A stretch of DNA of 64,000 nt from Lachnospiraceae bacterium (lineage in GTDB: Bacteria; Bacillota; Clostridia; Lachnospirales; Lachnospiraceae). A model generated the notes under the pieces. That model ran no database searches, had not been told where the DNA came from, and saw only the letters and a program-made list of their open reading frames with translations. Shown in pieces: positions 18,164 to 26,540 of this stretch. The position numbers and the translations under genes were made by a program. Position 1 is the stretch's first letter; every line of letters begins with the position of its first letter. The DNA lies in the NCBI GenBank assembly GCA_009774245.1, contig VSNM01000023.1:8555-72554 (forward strand). The letters run 5' to 3'.

Positions 18164-18323
18164 AGGAACTGTAGAAAAATAACTGACACATCCTGACTTG
18201 TCTATTTCTCCGATTGTGTATGCCAAAAAGCCTCGCCGTAGCCCGCTACGCCTACGTTTTTTGACATACACCCTCGAAGAAATATCCTACGCAATCTGTA
18301 TCACTTATTTTCCTACAATTCCT
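18164..18323. repeat. AGGAACTGT-family repeat, long copy (160 bp)
   Basis: The left end AGGAACTGTAGAAAAATAAC (18164-18183) and the right end, the reverse complement of AGGAATTGTAGGAAAATAAG, form terminal inverted repeats. A nested hairpin (TGTATGCCAAAAA with TTTTTTGACATACA) fills the middle. The left half continues as CATCCTGACTTGTCTATT, nearly identical to the short copy at 22487. It lies between the T-box leader and the HPr-like gene. It contains no gene. Confidence 0.6.
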
Positions 18324-18358
18324 TAAAATTGTAACAGCTTCCTTATTTTTTGTCAACC

Positions 18359-18592
18359 CTATACACAAAATCTTCCGATTCTCTCCAGGTACTCATCCGC
18401 CGTCGCCTTCTCCGCGTGAATGTTCATCTGCATCATGCGGCGGAAACCCTTGCTCAGCATCCCCATGATCGATTTCGCGTTGATCACACTGTCTCCTATA
18501 GAGATATCAACATCGTAAGAACACTTCTCTGTCTGATGGACAAATTCCATCACGTCATCCACATCAGATAAAAATATGTTTCTGCTTATCAT
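18359..18592 (-). CDS. HPr-like phosphocarrier domain protein
   Basis: A 77-residue single-domain protein with the beta-alpha-beta order of HPr: a central DVDISIGDSVINAKSIMGMLS segment (read in two parts) matches the region after the regulatory serine, with Ser at the SIMG turn. The usual GXHARP active-site histidine motif near residue 15 is absent, so it probably cannot accept phosphate from enzyme I. Such HPr-like proteins are common in Lachnospiraceae and their role is unknown. GGGGAG lies 5 nt before the ATG. Confidence 0.7.
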   Translation of the reverse strand: MISRNIFLSDVDDVMEFVHQTEKCSYDVDISIGDSVINAKSIMGMLSKGFRRMMQMNIHAEKATADEYLERIGRFCV

Positions 18593-18751
18593 AATAACTC
18601 CCCATTCCTTTTACTTTCCAAGATTGCCTTCCTGTGCCACTCCAATTTTGGTATCGGAAGCTTTTCATGAATATTGAAAACCCATTTCTTGCCTTTAATA
18701 TAGTATTGTTTCCTATTTTTGTCAATCTACGAATATAACATTTTTTACAGT

Positions 18752-18859
18752 TCAAATCTTACTATTTTGTCTATTTTGCACAATGCCATTCCAGATAAAA
18801 CAGTTCTCGCCCGGGGAGCCTTCAAGTGCCATGTTCATCAATGTTTCCTCGTAATTCAT
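18752..18859 (-). CDS. Possible small protein (35 aa)
   Basis: ATG at 18859 with a strong GAGGTGAGG ribosome binding site opens a 35-codon frame (MNYEETLMNMALEGSPGENC at the start) ending at TGA 18752. The C-terminus turns lysine/asparagine-rich. A MITE is inserted just upstream, at 18909, between this frame and any promoter. It may be a real small protein or the shortened start of a former longer gene. The rest of 18593-18908 holds nothing else that I can support. Confidence 0.35.
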   Translation of the reverse strand: MNYEETLMNMALEGSPGENCFIWNGIVQNRQNSKI

Positions 18860-18908
18860 AGCGCCTCACCTCTTCAAAATTGTAATCCGAACTAATACAT
18901 ACCTCTTA

Positions 18909-19059
18909 GTTACTGTTCACTTCGTTCCAGTAACAGGCAAAAATCCATGCAAAAATTGCAATACGAACTTCGTTCGTGGCGCAAATGGATTTTTGCTTAC
19001 AGCCACTACATTTTCGTACGGACTTAGCAGTAAATGCTAAGTCCTGTGTGAACAGTAAC
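18909..19059. mobile_element. MITE, 151 bp, with 8-bp target duplication
   Basis: Perfect 12-bp terminal inverted repeats, GTTACTGTTCAC at 18909-18920 and GTGAACAGTAAC at 19048-19059, are flanked on both sides by the direct repeat ACCTCTTA (18901-18908 and 19060-19067). The interior has further stems: GCAAAAATCCAT with ATGGATTTTTGC, and GGACTTAGCA with TGCTAAGTCC. There is no coding capacity. This is direct evidence of a transposition event mediated by a transposase not encoded in the window. Confidence 0.85.
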
Positions 19060-19098
19060 ACCTCTTATACACTACTTTCATTTTTTAAACAAGTCCGC

Positions 19099-19127
19099 TT
19101 GATTTTGTGTGCATAAGCATCTATAAT
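19099..19127 (+). promoter_or_regulatory. Promoter of the antiporter gene
   Basis: TTGATT (19099-19104), a 17-bp spacer and a perfect TATAAT (19122-19127), 44 bp ahead of the start codon at 19172 and 31 bp from the nearest MITE target duplication. Confidence 0.7.
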
Positions 19128-19171
19128 GATAGACGAAAATAAAATGAATCTAACGAAAGAGGGGAAATCAA

Positions 19172-20353
19172 ATGGAATCGTATATCATGTTTAAAAATCT
19201 GGCGATCATTATCGTTGCAGCGAAGGTCTGCGGGATCGCAGCCAGAAAATGTAAGGCGCCGCAGGTAGTGGGTGAGATCATCGCGGGGCTTCTGATCGGA
19301 CCAAGCATCTTAGGCTGGGTAGAGCAATCTGATTTTCTGGCACAGCTTGCCGAGGTTGGCGTGGTACTGCTGATGTTCTCGGCAGGACTCGGGACAGACT
19401 TAAAGGATTTGATGAAAACCGGCCCAATTGCCACGCTGATTGCCTGTGCCGGCGTGTTTATCCCATTAATATGCGGCGCGCTGCTCTACATGGCGTTTTA
19501 CGGCGCTTCGCCGTGGGGTTCGGAGGGTTTTTACAAAGCCGTCTTTGTGGGAACAATCCTCACCGCCACCTCCGTGAGCATCACCGTGGAATCCCTGAAA
19601 GAAATGGGCAAATTAAAAGGGCGTGTCGGCACCACCATACTAAGCGCGGCAATCATCGATGACGTCATCGGTATCATCGTGCTTACCTTTGTGATCGGTT
19701 TTAAGAATCCTGATTCCAAACCAACGACAGTGTTAATCAACACAGTTCTGTTCTTCGTGTTCGCCATTGTGGTCGGCTTTGTCTTCTATAAGCTCTTTCA
19801 GTATGTGGACAACAAATACCCGCATACAAGGCGTATCCCGATCCTGGGACTGGCATTCTGCCTTGCCATGGCGTACATCGCGGAAAAATATTTCGGCATT
19901 GCCGATATCACGGGCGCCTATGTGGCCGGAATTATCCTCTGCTCCATCCGCGACTCAAGCTACATCGCAGAGAAGATGGACATCAATTCCTATATGCTGT
20001 TTGGTCCGGTATTCTTTGCCAGCATCGGTCTGAAGACGAATGTCGAGAGCGTGAATATAAGCATTCTGATATTCTCCATCGCGTTTGTCGCCGTCGGGCT
20101 GATCTCAAAGATCATCGGCTGCGGACTGATGGCGCGCATCTGCAAGTTTAATGGTCTGGACTCGCTAAAGATCGGCGTGGGAATGATGACCAGAGGAGAG
20201 GTCGCCCTGATCGTGGCACAGAAGGGCTTATCAGCCGGTCTGCTGACTCCGGTTTACTTCACATCGGTGATCTTCCTGATCATCGTATCCTCAATCCTGA
20301 CTCCGATCATCCTGAAGGTACTGTATTCTAAAGATACTGCTTCCCCGGCGTAA
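19172..20353 (+). CDS. CPA2-family cation/proton antiporter
   Basis: A 393-residue membrane protein with about 12 hydrophobic segments and no cytosolic TrkA-type regulatory domain. GEIIAGLLIGPSILGW near residues 34-49 and the discontinuous-helix region around SAAIIDDVIGI (two acidic residues in the ion path) are typical of the KefB/NapA-like monovalent cation:proton antiporter-2 family. It would exchange Na+ or K+ for protons across the cytoplasmic membrane; ion choice is not readable. GAGGGG precedes the ATG. A hairpin (CCCCGGCG/CGTCGGGG, 20344-20363) spans the stop codon before the response regulator 27 bp downstream. Confidence 0.88.
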   Translation: MESYIMFKNLAIIIVAAKVCGIAARKCKAPQVVGEIIAGLLIGPSILGWVEQSDFLAQLAEVGVVLLMFSAGLGTDLKDLMKTGPIATLIACAGVFIPLICGALLYMAFYGASPWGSEGFYKAVFVGTILTATSVSITVESLKEMGKLKGRVGTTILSAAIIDDVIGIIVLTFVIGFKNPDSKPTTVLINTVLFFVFAIVVGFVFYKLFQYVDNKYPHTRRIPILGLAFCLAMAYIAEKYFGIADITGAYVAGIILCSIRDSSYIAEKMDINSYMLFGPVFFASIGLKTNVESVNISILIFSIAFVAVGLISKIIGCGLMARICKFNGLDSLKIGVGMMTRGEVALIVAQKGLSAGLLTPVYFTSVIFLIIVSSILTPIILKVLYSKDTASPA

Positions 20354-20380
20354 TCGTCGGGGAAAGCAGGAGGAAACACA

Positions 20381-21085
20381 ATGGCAAGAATACTTATTGT
20401 GGAGGACAACCACGACTATCAGGAATTACTGCAGAATTTTCTCGAAAATGCCCGTCACGAGGTCACGGCTGCAGGCGACGGGGACAGGGCGCTAGGACTA
20501 ATCGACGCACTGCCGTTTGACCTCATCCTACTCGACCTGATGCTGCCCGGCATCGACGGCTTTGATATCTGCAGGTCGATTCGGGAAAAATATGACACGC
20601 CTGTCATTATGCTGACAGCGCTGGACAGCGAATCATACCAGATGCGTGGCTATGGGCTGCAGATCGACGACTATATCACAAAACCGGTCTCCATGGCGCT
20701 GCTCCTGCAGAAAGTCGAGGCGGTGCTTCGCAGAACGATGCCGCGCGCATCGCAATGTGCACAGGATACATCGAAGGCACTGCATTTTGATACTATTTCC
20801 CTTGATTCTGTCACACATACGGTCTGCGTCGGCAATTCGCCTGTCGATTTCACACTGCGCGAATTTGAGATTTTACATGAACTGATGCAGGCGCCACCAG
20901 GCAGCGTCGTGACCAGAAAAACATTGATTGAAAAACTGTGGGGGTACGACTTCTCCATCAGCGACACGCGTATCATCGACACCCACATGAAAAATATCCG
21001 CCAGAAGCTGGGCGTGGCAGACTGCATCGCGACCGTCCGCGGCATCGGCTACAGGTTAAAAAAGCGGGAGAACTGTCATGAATAG
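20381..21085 (+). CDS. OmpR-family response regulator
   Basis: A 234-residue regulator with receiver domain (Glu8-Asp9 pocket, phospho-acceptor Asp52 in LLDLMLPG, conserved Lys in DDYITKPVS) and a C-terminal winged helix ending RGIGYRLKKR. AGGAGG lies upstream of the ATG. Its stop overlaps the kinase start by 8 nt. The position ahead of an ABC transporter with a peptidase-permease fusion suggests that it controls that operon, though no operator was identified. Confidence 0.92.
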   Translation: MARILIVEDNHDYQELLQNFLENARHEVTAAGDGDRALGLIDALPFDLILLDLMLPGIDGFDICRSIREKYDTPVIMLTALDSESYQMRGYGLQIDDYITKPVSMALLLQKVEAVLRRTMPRASQCAQDTSKALHFDTISLDSVTHTVCVGNSPVDFTLREFEILHELMQAPPGSVVTRKTLIEKLWGYDFSISDTRIIDTHMKNIRQKLGVADCIATVRGIGYRLKKRENCHE

Positions 21086-22487
21086 AGCCATGAACCTAGC
21101 CAAGAATAAAGCTAAAAACAAACTCATGAACAGACTTACCACAAAGACATTTTTCCTGCTGCTTGCCCTCTCGCTGGCTATCCTTTTGTCCGCATACGGC
21201 TGTATCTGGATATTCCTGCCCTACGCCGACCAGAAGCTTGCACAGCGCAGGCTTGACCAGCGGACACAGCAGTTTGTCTCCTGCCTGTGGACAACCGCCA
21301 AAGGCGACAGCGAACCCCTTTTTACAGACTTTATCCGCCAGACAGGCGCCAAACTGATTCTGCTTGACTGCAGCGGAGAGACGGTCAGTCCATTTACATT
21401 TCACAAAATAAAAGTAAATGTACCAGAAAGGACAAACCGCTATCCGTTTCGCTTTGCGGACTCCGACGACGAGTATGCGCTCATCGCGTGTTATGATTCC
21501 ACCCGTTCTGATGAGATCACGGCAGCCGTACAGAAAAGTATTCCGTTTGTCGCGTTCTTTATCCTGCTGCTCTCCTCCGCCAGTGCGTTTTTCTTCTCGC
21601 GTTATACTTCCAAGCCGATCATTCGCATCAGCGGGATTGCGGACAGGATCGCAAACCTTGATTTTAGCTGGTACTGCCCAGATCTGCGTGACGACGAGAT
21701 CGGTATCCTGTCTCAAAGCATCAACGAGCTGTCCGATAAACTGCACGCCGCACTCGATGAAATCCATCGCAGAAACGCTTTCCTCGAGGACGAAATCGCA
21801 CTGGAAAAGGAACGCGAACGGCGGAGAATGCTCTTTTTCTCAGGTGTCTCCCACGAGCTCAAGACGCCGATCGCCGTTGTGATCGGACAGCTCGAGGGCA
21901 TGCAGGCGCAGATCGGCGTCTACAAAGACCGCGAAAAATATCTTGCGCGCAGTGCGGAAATACTACAATCCCTCAACAATTTTATCAAAGAAGTACTGCT
22001 CGTCTCTCATATGGATATGAATACGGACCTGGCGTTGGAACCAGTTTGTCTGTCCTCACTCCTGGAATCCTTGGCTGCAGACTACGCGGATTACGCAGAA
22101 CCTCTTACAATTGAATTTTCCACCGAAATAGCGCCTGATGTCCGCATATACGGAGATGAAATGCTGCTGAAAAAAGCGCTGGGAAATGTGATTGGAAACG
22201 CGGTCACCTACTCGCCGGAACACGGCAGTGTTCACATAAAGCTCTCTCATCTTGATAATACGGCAAAGCTCACCGTCGTCAATACAGGCGCGCACATTGA
22301 TGAAAAAGACCTGCCCCATCTCTTCGAAGCTTTCTACCGCGCCGACAGATCGGCCGACAACTATGGAAGCGGACTCGGGCTCTATATCACGCGAATGATT
22401 CTGGAAACCTACCAGGTCGCATACTCCATAGAAAACACTGGGGACGGCGTACTGTTTACCTCGGTTTTTCACATTTGTCCTATATAA
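21078..22487 (+). CDS. Sensor histidine kinase
   Basis: A 469-residue membrane kinase. Helix 1 is about residues 26-46, an extracytoplasmic sensor domain of about 100 residues follows, helix 2 is about 155-173, then HAMP (TSKPIIRISGIADRI). The H-box is FSGVSHELKTPIAV, the N-box NVIGNAV, and the G-boxes include GSGLGLYI. The gene overlaps the response regulator and is followed by a short hairpin repeat whose first base is the last base of its stop codon. The signal is unknown. Confidence 0.92.
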   Translation: MNRAMNLAKNKAKNKLMNRLTTKTFFLLLALSLAILLSAYGCIWIFLPYADQKLAQRRLDQRTQQFVSCLWTTAKGDSEPLFTDFIRQTGAKLILLDCSGETVSPFTFHKIKVNVPERTNRYPFRFADSDDEYALIACYDSTRSDEITAAVQKSIPFVAFFILLLSSASAFFFSRYTSKPIIRISGIADRIANLDFSWYCPDLRDDEIGILSQSINELSDKLHAALDEIHRRNAFLEDEIALEKERERRRMLFFSGVSHELKTPIAVVIGQLEGMQAQIGVYKDREKYLARSAEILQSLNNFIKEVLLVSHMDMNTDLALEPVCLSSLLESLAADYADYAEPLTIEFSTEIAPDVRIYGDEMLLKKALGNVIGNAVTYSPEHGSVHIKLSHLDNTAKLTVVNTGAHIDEKDLPHLFEAFYRADRSADNYGSGLGLYITRMILETYQVAYSIENTGDGVLFTSVFHICPI

Positions 22488-22555
22488 GGAACTGTCGAAA
22501 AATACTGATACATCCTGAATTGTCTATCTGTATCAGTTATTTTCGTACAGCTCCT
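22487..22555. repeat. AGGAACTGT-family repeat, short copy (69 bp)
   Basis: AGGAACTGTCGAAAAATACT (22487-22506) pairs with the reverse complement of AGGAGCTGTACGAAAATAAC at 22536-22555, so the whole element folds into one long hairpin. It begins on the last base of the kinase stop codon. It probably acts as a terminator or mRNA stabiliser between the two-component genes and the ABC operon. Related copies are at 18164 and 30990. The remaining 120 bp before 22675 are AT-rich and probably carry the ABC operon promoter. Confidence 0.65.
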
Positions 22556-22674
22556 AATCATAATATCATACTCCACACAAACTCCACATAAAATACACGC
22601 AATCTTCAGACAACTCCCAATAAAATCATGTTAAAATAAATCTCACAATAAACGCAAAGGAGTTCTTATGTCAT

Positions 22675-23583
22675 ATGAAAATCGATGTCAACCATATCAC
22701 CATGATCTACCCGTCGGGCAAAAAAGCGCTGCAGGACGTTTCCCTCAGCGCCGGGAGCCCGAACTTCATCGGAATCCTCGGCCCGAACGGCGCCGGGAAA
22801 ACGACGCTGATGAAGCTGCTGATCGCGGGGCTTCTGCCCACCCGGGGCGAGATTCTCTTAAATGAAAAAAGCCTGCTCTCACAGGAAAAATATCTGAAAT
22901 CACAGCTCGGCTATCTGCCGCAGAGCTTTGGGCTGTACGAAGAACTGACCGTATGGCAGTTTCTGGACTACATGGCGGCACTTAAAAATATAAAAAACTC
23001 CAAGGCGATCACTGAAGTCCTGGAGCGCACAAACATGACAGAACAGAAAAAGACACGCATACGCAGCCTCTCCGGCGGCCAGCGCCAGCGCGTCGGTATC
23101 GCGCAGGCGCTGCTCGGCAATCCGCAGCTCATCATACTTGACGAGCCGACTGTCGGTCTCGATCCCGAGGAGCGCGTCAAGTTCCGCAACATTTTCTCGG
23201 AAATGGCACAGGACAAGATCATTCTGCTCTCCACACACATTGTCGAGGACGTGCAGGCCGTCTGCAACCGGGTGCTTGTGATCCACGACGGTCTGATTCT
23301 CTTTGACGGAACGCCCTCGCAGCTCATCGCACAGGCGCAAAACCATGTCGCTGTCTACCGCGCGCAGCCCGGCGATGCGCTCCCGGACGGCTGTCAGGTC
23401 GTCTCCAAAGTCCACACGGCTGATGGCATCAGCACCCGCATCGTCGCCGAACACCTGCCGCCGTATGCGCAATGCTGTGAGCCGACACTGGAAGACGCCT
23501 ACCTGTACTGCATTCACAGTCCCAGGGAACCGATGATTCCTTATAACCGAAAAAATACACGAGAGGAGCCTGCCGCAATATGA
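22675..23583 (+). CDS. ABC transporter ATP-binding protein
   Basis: A 302-residue nucleotide-binding subunit of an ABC-2 type exporter. Walker A is GPNGAGKTT, the signature LSGGQRQR, Walker B LIILDEPTVGLDP, and the switch His is in LLSTHIV. The C-terminal 80 residues are a regulatory extension. The start at 22675 is 12 nt from AAAGGAG, a little far; an ATG at 22668 has better spacing but is in another frame. The next gene overlaps by 4 nt, so the ATPase and the peptidase-permease are made together. Confidence 0.9.
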   Translation: MKIDVNHITMIYPSGKKALQDVSLSAGSPNFIGILGPNGAGKTTLMKLLIAGLLPTRGEILLNEKSLLSQEKYLKSQLGYLPQSFGLYEELTVWQFLDYMAALKNIKNSKAITEVLERTNMTEQKKTRIRSLSGGQRQRVGIAQALLGNPQLIILDEPTVGLDPEERVKFRNIFSEMAQDKIILLSTHIVEDVQAVCNRVLVIHDGLILFDGTPSQLIAQAQNHVAVYRAQPGDALPDGCQVVSKVHTADGISTRIVAEHLPPYAQCCEPTLEDAYLYCIHSPREPMIPYNRKNTREEPAAI

Positions 23584-25760
23584 AACTATTTTCTCTATAC
23601 CGTGTCGAGTTCAGACAACTGCTGTTGTCCCGGACTGTGATGACCGCCGCCATCCTGTGTGTACTCTCACTGCCCCTGGGCAATCTTTTGACAGTGTTTT
23701 CCAATGCCCGTCCCATGTCAGACAATTATATCCTGACACCCGTATTGACGGGGACGACCGCGGGCGCCATTGTGTGGGCTGTTGTCATGTTTATGGAGGC
23801 TGACAGACTGCGGCGCAGCGGCGTCCATATCCTGACAGATGCCGTCGCTCCGCCCGCATTCCTGTCCGCTGCGAGGACTCTGGCATTAATGACATTATCC
23901 GCGGTCGTAACCTTGCTCACGGCACTGGTCTATCTGCCCTACACCGCCGCCAAAATGTCCTACTTATTTTCGACGGGCTTTTACTTTGCCAATTTCATGG
24001 TACTGATGCTCCCGACCTGGTGGATTTCTATCCTGTTTGCGGACGCCTTTTACCAGATCACACAGCGCGTCGAGCTTTCTGTCATCCTGTATATCGTGCT
24101 TGCAGGCGTGAGCGTCAGCGGGATTGCCGCCTCCGATTATTTCATGCGTTGGATCAATCCGTATGTCACCACATACTCTGACGGCTTCCCGACAATCTGG
24201 CCACTGCGAATCGGACTGTACACACGGGTTCTCTGGCTTGGCATCGCGCTGGGCGTATGGCTGTTTTCTATCTTATGTATCCGCAGATATCAGAAGGGAC
24301 TTCTTTTTTCCCTATTCAGAAATATAAAAAAGTTGACAATTTTGATGCCTGCCGCAATATTTGTCACAGGCGGCATCCTTCTGTGGAAATTTCAGCCCTT
24401 TATCGACCATGGTCCGAACGACTACATTTACTCGGATCTTGCATGGGATATCGACGACGCCAACAGAATCAGCGCTATCCAGTACAGCCTTGACCTGAAT
24501 CCCGCGACGGGCACGCTCTCCGGAAAAGCGGAATACGACATTCAGGTTCCCTATCGCGGAGAGGACATCCTGCATCTCAACCCAGGCTATATGATCACAA
24601 AGATGACCTATGACGGTGAAGATGTCCCTTTCCGAACCGTGGACGACGATATCAACGGAGAACGTACCACTTACTTCGAACTCCCGGAACGGCTTTTTCA
24701 AAAGACACTTGTGATCGAGTACAGCGGTTTCCCCACACAGGGAAAATACTGGTCCGGCTCCATGGTGCGGGACACGATCGACCGCGACTATATCTCACTG
24801 TCCTCCGTTGCGATCGTGCCTACCCTGGAAAACTACTACACCGGCGTGGACAAGGCTGCCATGGCAGACATCACAATCCCCGACAACCTGACGCCCTTTC
24901 TGAATCATGCGCTGATGAAAGACTCTGTTGACAACGGGGACGGAACGAGGACATGGCGGGCCATGTGTCCCAAATACATTGGCGATCTCACGGCCGGATA
25001 TTACACAATCGATAACTTTCAGATCGGTGACCTGGAGGTTGATTTCGCCTATGGGACAGCATATGAGGCCATTGTCAGGGAAAATGATATCCAGCAGACG
25101 ATCATCGATATTCTCACATATGGCAGTGAACATTACGGGGAACTCTTCTCGGCGGATAACAACCACCTGCTTCTGCGTCAGGAGAGCGCCATGTACGGGG
25201 GCGGCTATGCGCTGCACGGCGTCTCCACATGGTTTGAGACCGTACTCGCACCGGATACGCTGAGTGACACAAACAAGGGCGCCAGTGCGACGGAGGTCTT
25301 TATCCACGAGATGCTCCATCAGTGGTGGGGTGGACTCGGACTCTCCTGTGCACAAGAGGAACTTTGGAGTTCGGAGGGGATAACCGTCTACTCCACTTAC
25401 CGTCTTGTCAAAGAAAAATACGGCGAGCTCTACGCGCGGCAATACTACGTCGACGCATGGAAGGAAGCCGTGGATCATCAAAACCGCAGCTTCTACAACC
25501 GCCACCCGGAATATCTGGAACTGCTGCCCAAGCTGTACCAGTCGCAGATTCAAGATTCGGACAGAACAACGAACTGGTATTGCCGTATGCCGCTGATGAT
25601 CCTGAAAGCGGAGGAGCTGGTCGGAGGCGAGGACAAAATGGACGAAATCCTGCACCAGATGTATATGGCACGGGAGAATTATAATTACGAAAACGATTTT
25701 CGCTATGCAGATTTTCTGCGCTACTGCGGATTGACAGAGGAGGATTTATATCTTGAATAA
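23580..25760 (+). CDS. ABC-2 permease fused to M1-family metallopeptidase
   Basis: A 726-residue fusion. Residues 1-265 hold about six membrane helices of an ABC-2-like permease; a further helix near 255-275 leads to a large C-terminal domain that is probably extracytoplasmic. That domain has the M1 gluzincin signature HEMLH, then 18 residues, then Glu (HEXXHX18E), so the zinc site looks complete. The GAMEN exopeptidase motif is replaced by QESAMYGGG. Peptide cleavage at the membrane linked to export or uptake is inferred; both parts are visible in one reading frame. It overlaps the next permease gene by 8 nt. Confidence 0.85.
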   Translation: MKLFSLYRVEFRQLLLSRTVMTAAILCVLSLPLGNLLTVFSNARPMSDNYILTPVLTGTTAGAIVWAVVMFMEADRLRRSGVHILTDAVAPPAFLSAARTLALMTLSAVVTLLTALVYLPYTAAKMSYLFSTGFYFANFMVLMLPTWWISILFADAFYQITQRVELSVILYIVLAGVSVSGIAASDYFMRWINPYVTTYSDGFPTIWPLRIGLYTRVLWLGIALGVWLFSILCIRRYQKGLLFSLFRNIKKLTILMPAAIFVTGGILLWKFQPFIDHGPNDYIYSDLAWDIDDANRISAIQYSLDLNPATGTLSGKAEYDIQVPYRGEDILHLNPGYMITKMTYDGEDVPFRTVDDDINGERTTYFELPERLFQKTLVIEYSGFPTQGKYWSGSMVRDTIDRDYISLSSVAIVPTLENYYTGVDKAAMADITIPDNLTPFLNHALMKDSVDNGDGTRTWRAMCPKYIGDLTAGYYTIDNFQIGDLEVDFAYGTAYEAIVRENDIQQTIIDILTYGSEHYGELFSADNNHLLLRQESAMYGGGYALHGVSTWFETVLAPDTLSDTNKGASATEVFIHEMLHQWWGGLGLSCAQEELWSSEGITVYSTYRLVKEKYGELYARQYYVDAWKEAVDHQNRSFYNRHPEYLELLPKLYQSQIQDSDRTTNWYCRMPLMILKAEELVGGEDKMDEILHQMYMARENYNYENDFRYADFLRYCGLTEEDLYLE

Positions 25761-26508
25761 GAATTTGAATAAGATGTGTTTTCTCAAAATAATATGCTAT
25801 GAACTGCGGCGGGCCCTTTTAAACAGACTCTTTTTCGGGCTGCTTCTCGTCAACGGCCTGTCCGCATGGTTTATATTATCATACGACACAATCATGGGTA
25901 CTGCGTACACTGCGCCCTTTTCCGTGTGGAGCTACTGCGCCTATCTGGGCAGGACGCTCCCAGTCGCGACGGTCACGATCCTGCTCCTGCTCTCTAATTA
26001 CTACAGCAGGAAGCAAAAGCAGGTCGAAATTCTGACTGACGCCACCCCTGTCACGCCCTTTTGCCAGATCCTGGTGCGGACGCTGACAGCAGGTATTGGC
26101 TTTGTACTGATCTATCTGGTGATGTGCTCGCTCGCGCGGATATTCTATGTGCGTTTTTTCCAGTTTCGCGATTTTGCAGTATTTATCTTGCCATCGTTCT
26201 TGCTCCTGCTGCCCTGTTTTACATTTTTCGCAGGTGTCGGACAACTGCTTGGCAGCCTTCACCGCGGCCTGATCTATGCGCTGATGCTGCTTGTCCTTAT
26301 ATTTCGCGGTATCCCGAACGTCTTTGACTGTTTCGGGGCGGGATACTTCTCGACCTTTCCGCTGACACTCCCTGTCGGTGCGGACGGCGAACCGGCATTC
26401 CGAATAGAATTTTCGTTTATCATCGTGCGTGTATTGTACCTTTTGGCCGGAATCGCCAGCCTCTATCTCGCCACAGCGCTGTCCGCCCGCAAATCACGGA
26501 AAGCCTGA
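25753..26508 (+). CDS. ABC-2 type permease subunit
   Basis: A 251-residue membrane protein with six hydrophobic segments (about 22-40, 50-70, 107-127, 135-160, 170-188, 225-243). The order matches the permease half of the preceding fusion protein, so it probably forms the second half of the membrane channel. The segment RKQKQVEILTDATPVTP between helices is typical of this exporter group. The stop is 32 bp from the convergent gene that follows, and no terminator hairpin is evident there. Confidence 0.8.
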   Translation: MNKNLNKMCFLKIICYELRRALLNRLFFGLLLVNGLSAWFILSYDTIMGTAYTAPFSVWSYCAYLGRTLPVATVTILLLLSNYYSRKQKQVEILTDATPVTPFCQILVRTLTAGIGFVLIYLVMCSLARIFYVRFFQFRDFAVFILPSFLLLLPCFTFFAGVGQLLGSLHRGLIYALMLLVLIFRGIPNVFDCFGAGYFSTFPLTLPVGADGEPAFRIEFSFIIVRVLYLLAGIASLYLATALSARKSRKA

Positions 26509-26540
26509 CGAACCGCGTAAGACGCCTCGTACTCGTCATT

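Noticed and set aside
21096..23517. Minus-strand frames of about 200 codons opposite the kinase and the ABC ATPase
   Set aside because: They are antisense to genes with full catalytic motifs and have no homologous motifs of their own.
24795..25655. 286-codon minus-strand frame opposite the M1 peptidase domain
   Set aside because: It overlaps completely the HEXXHX18E region of the real gene; the translation has no recognisable domain.
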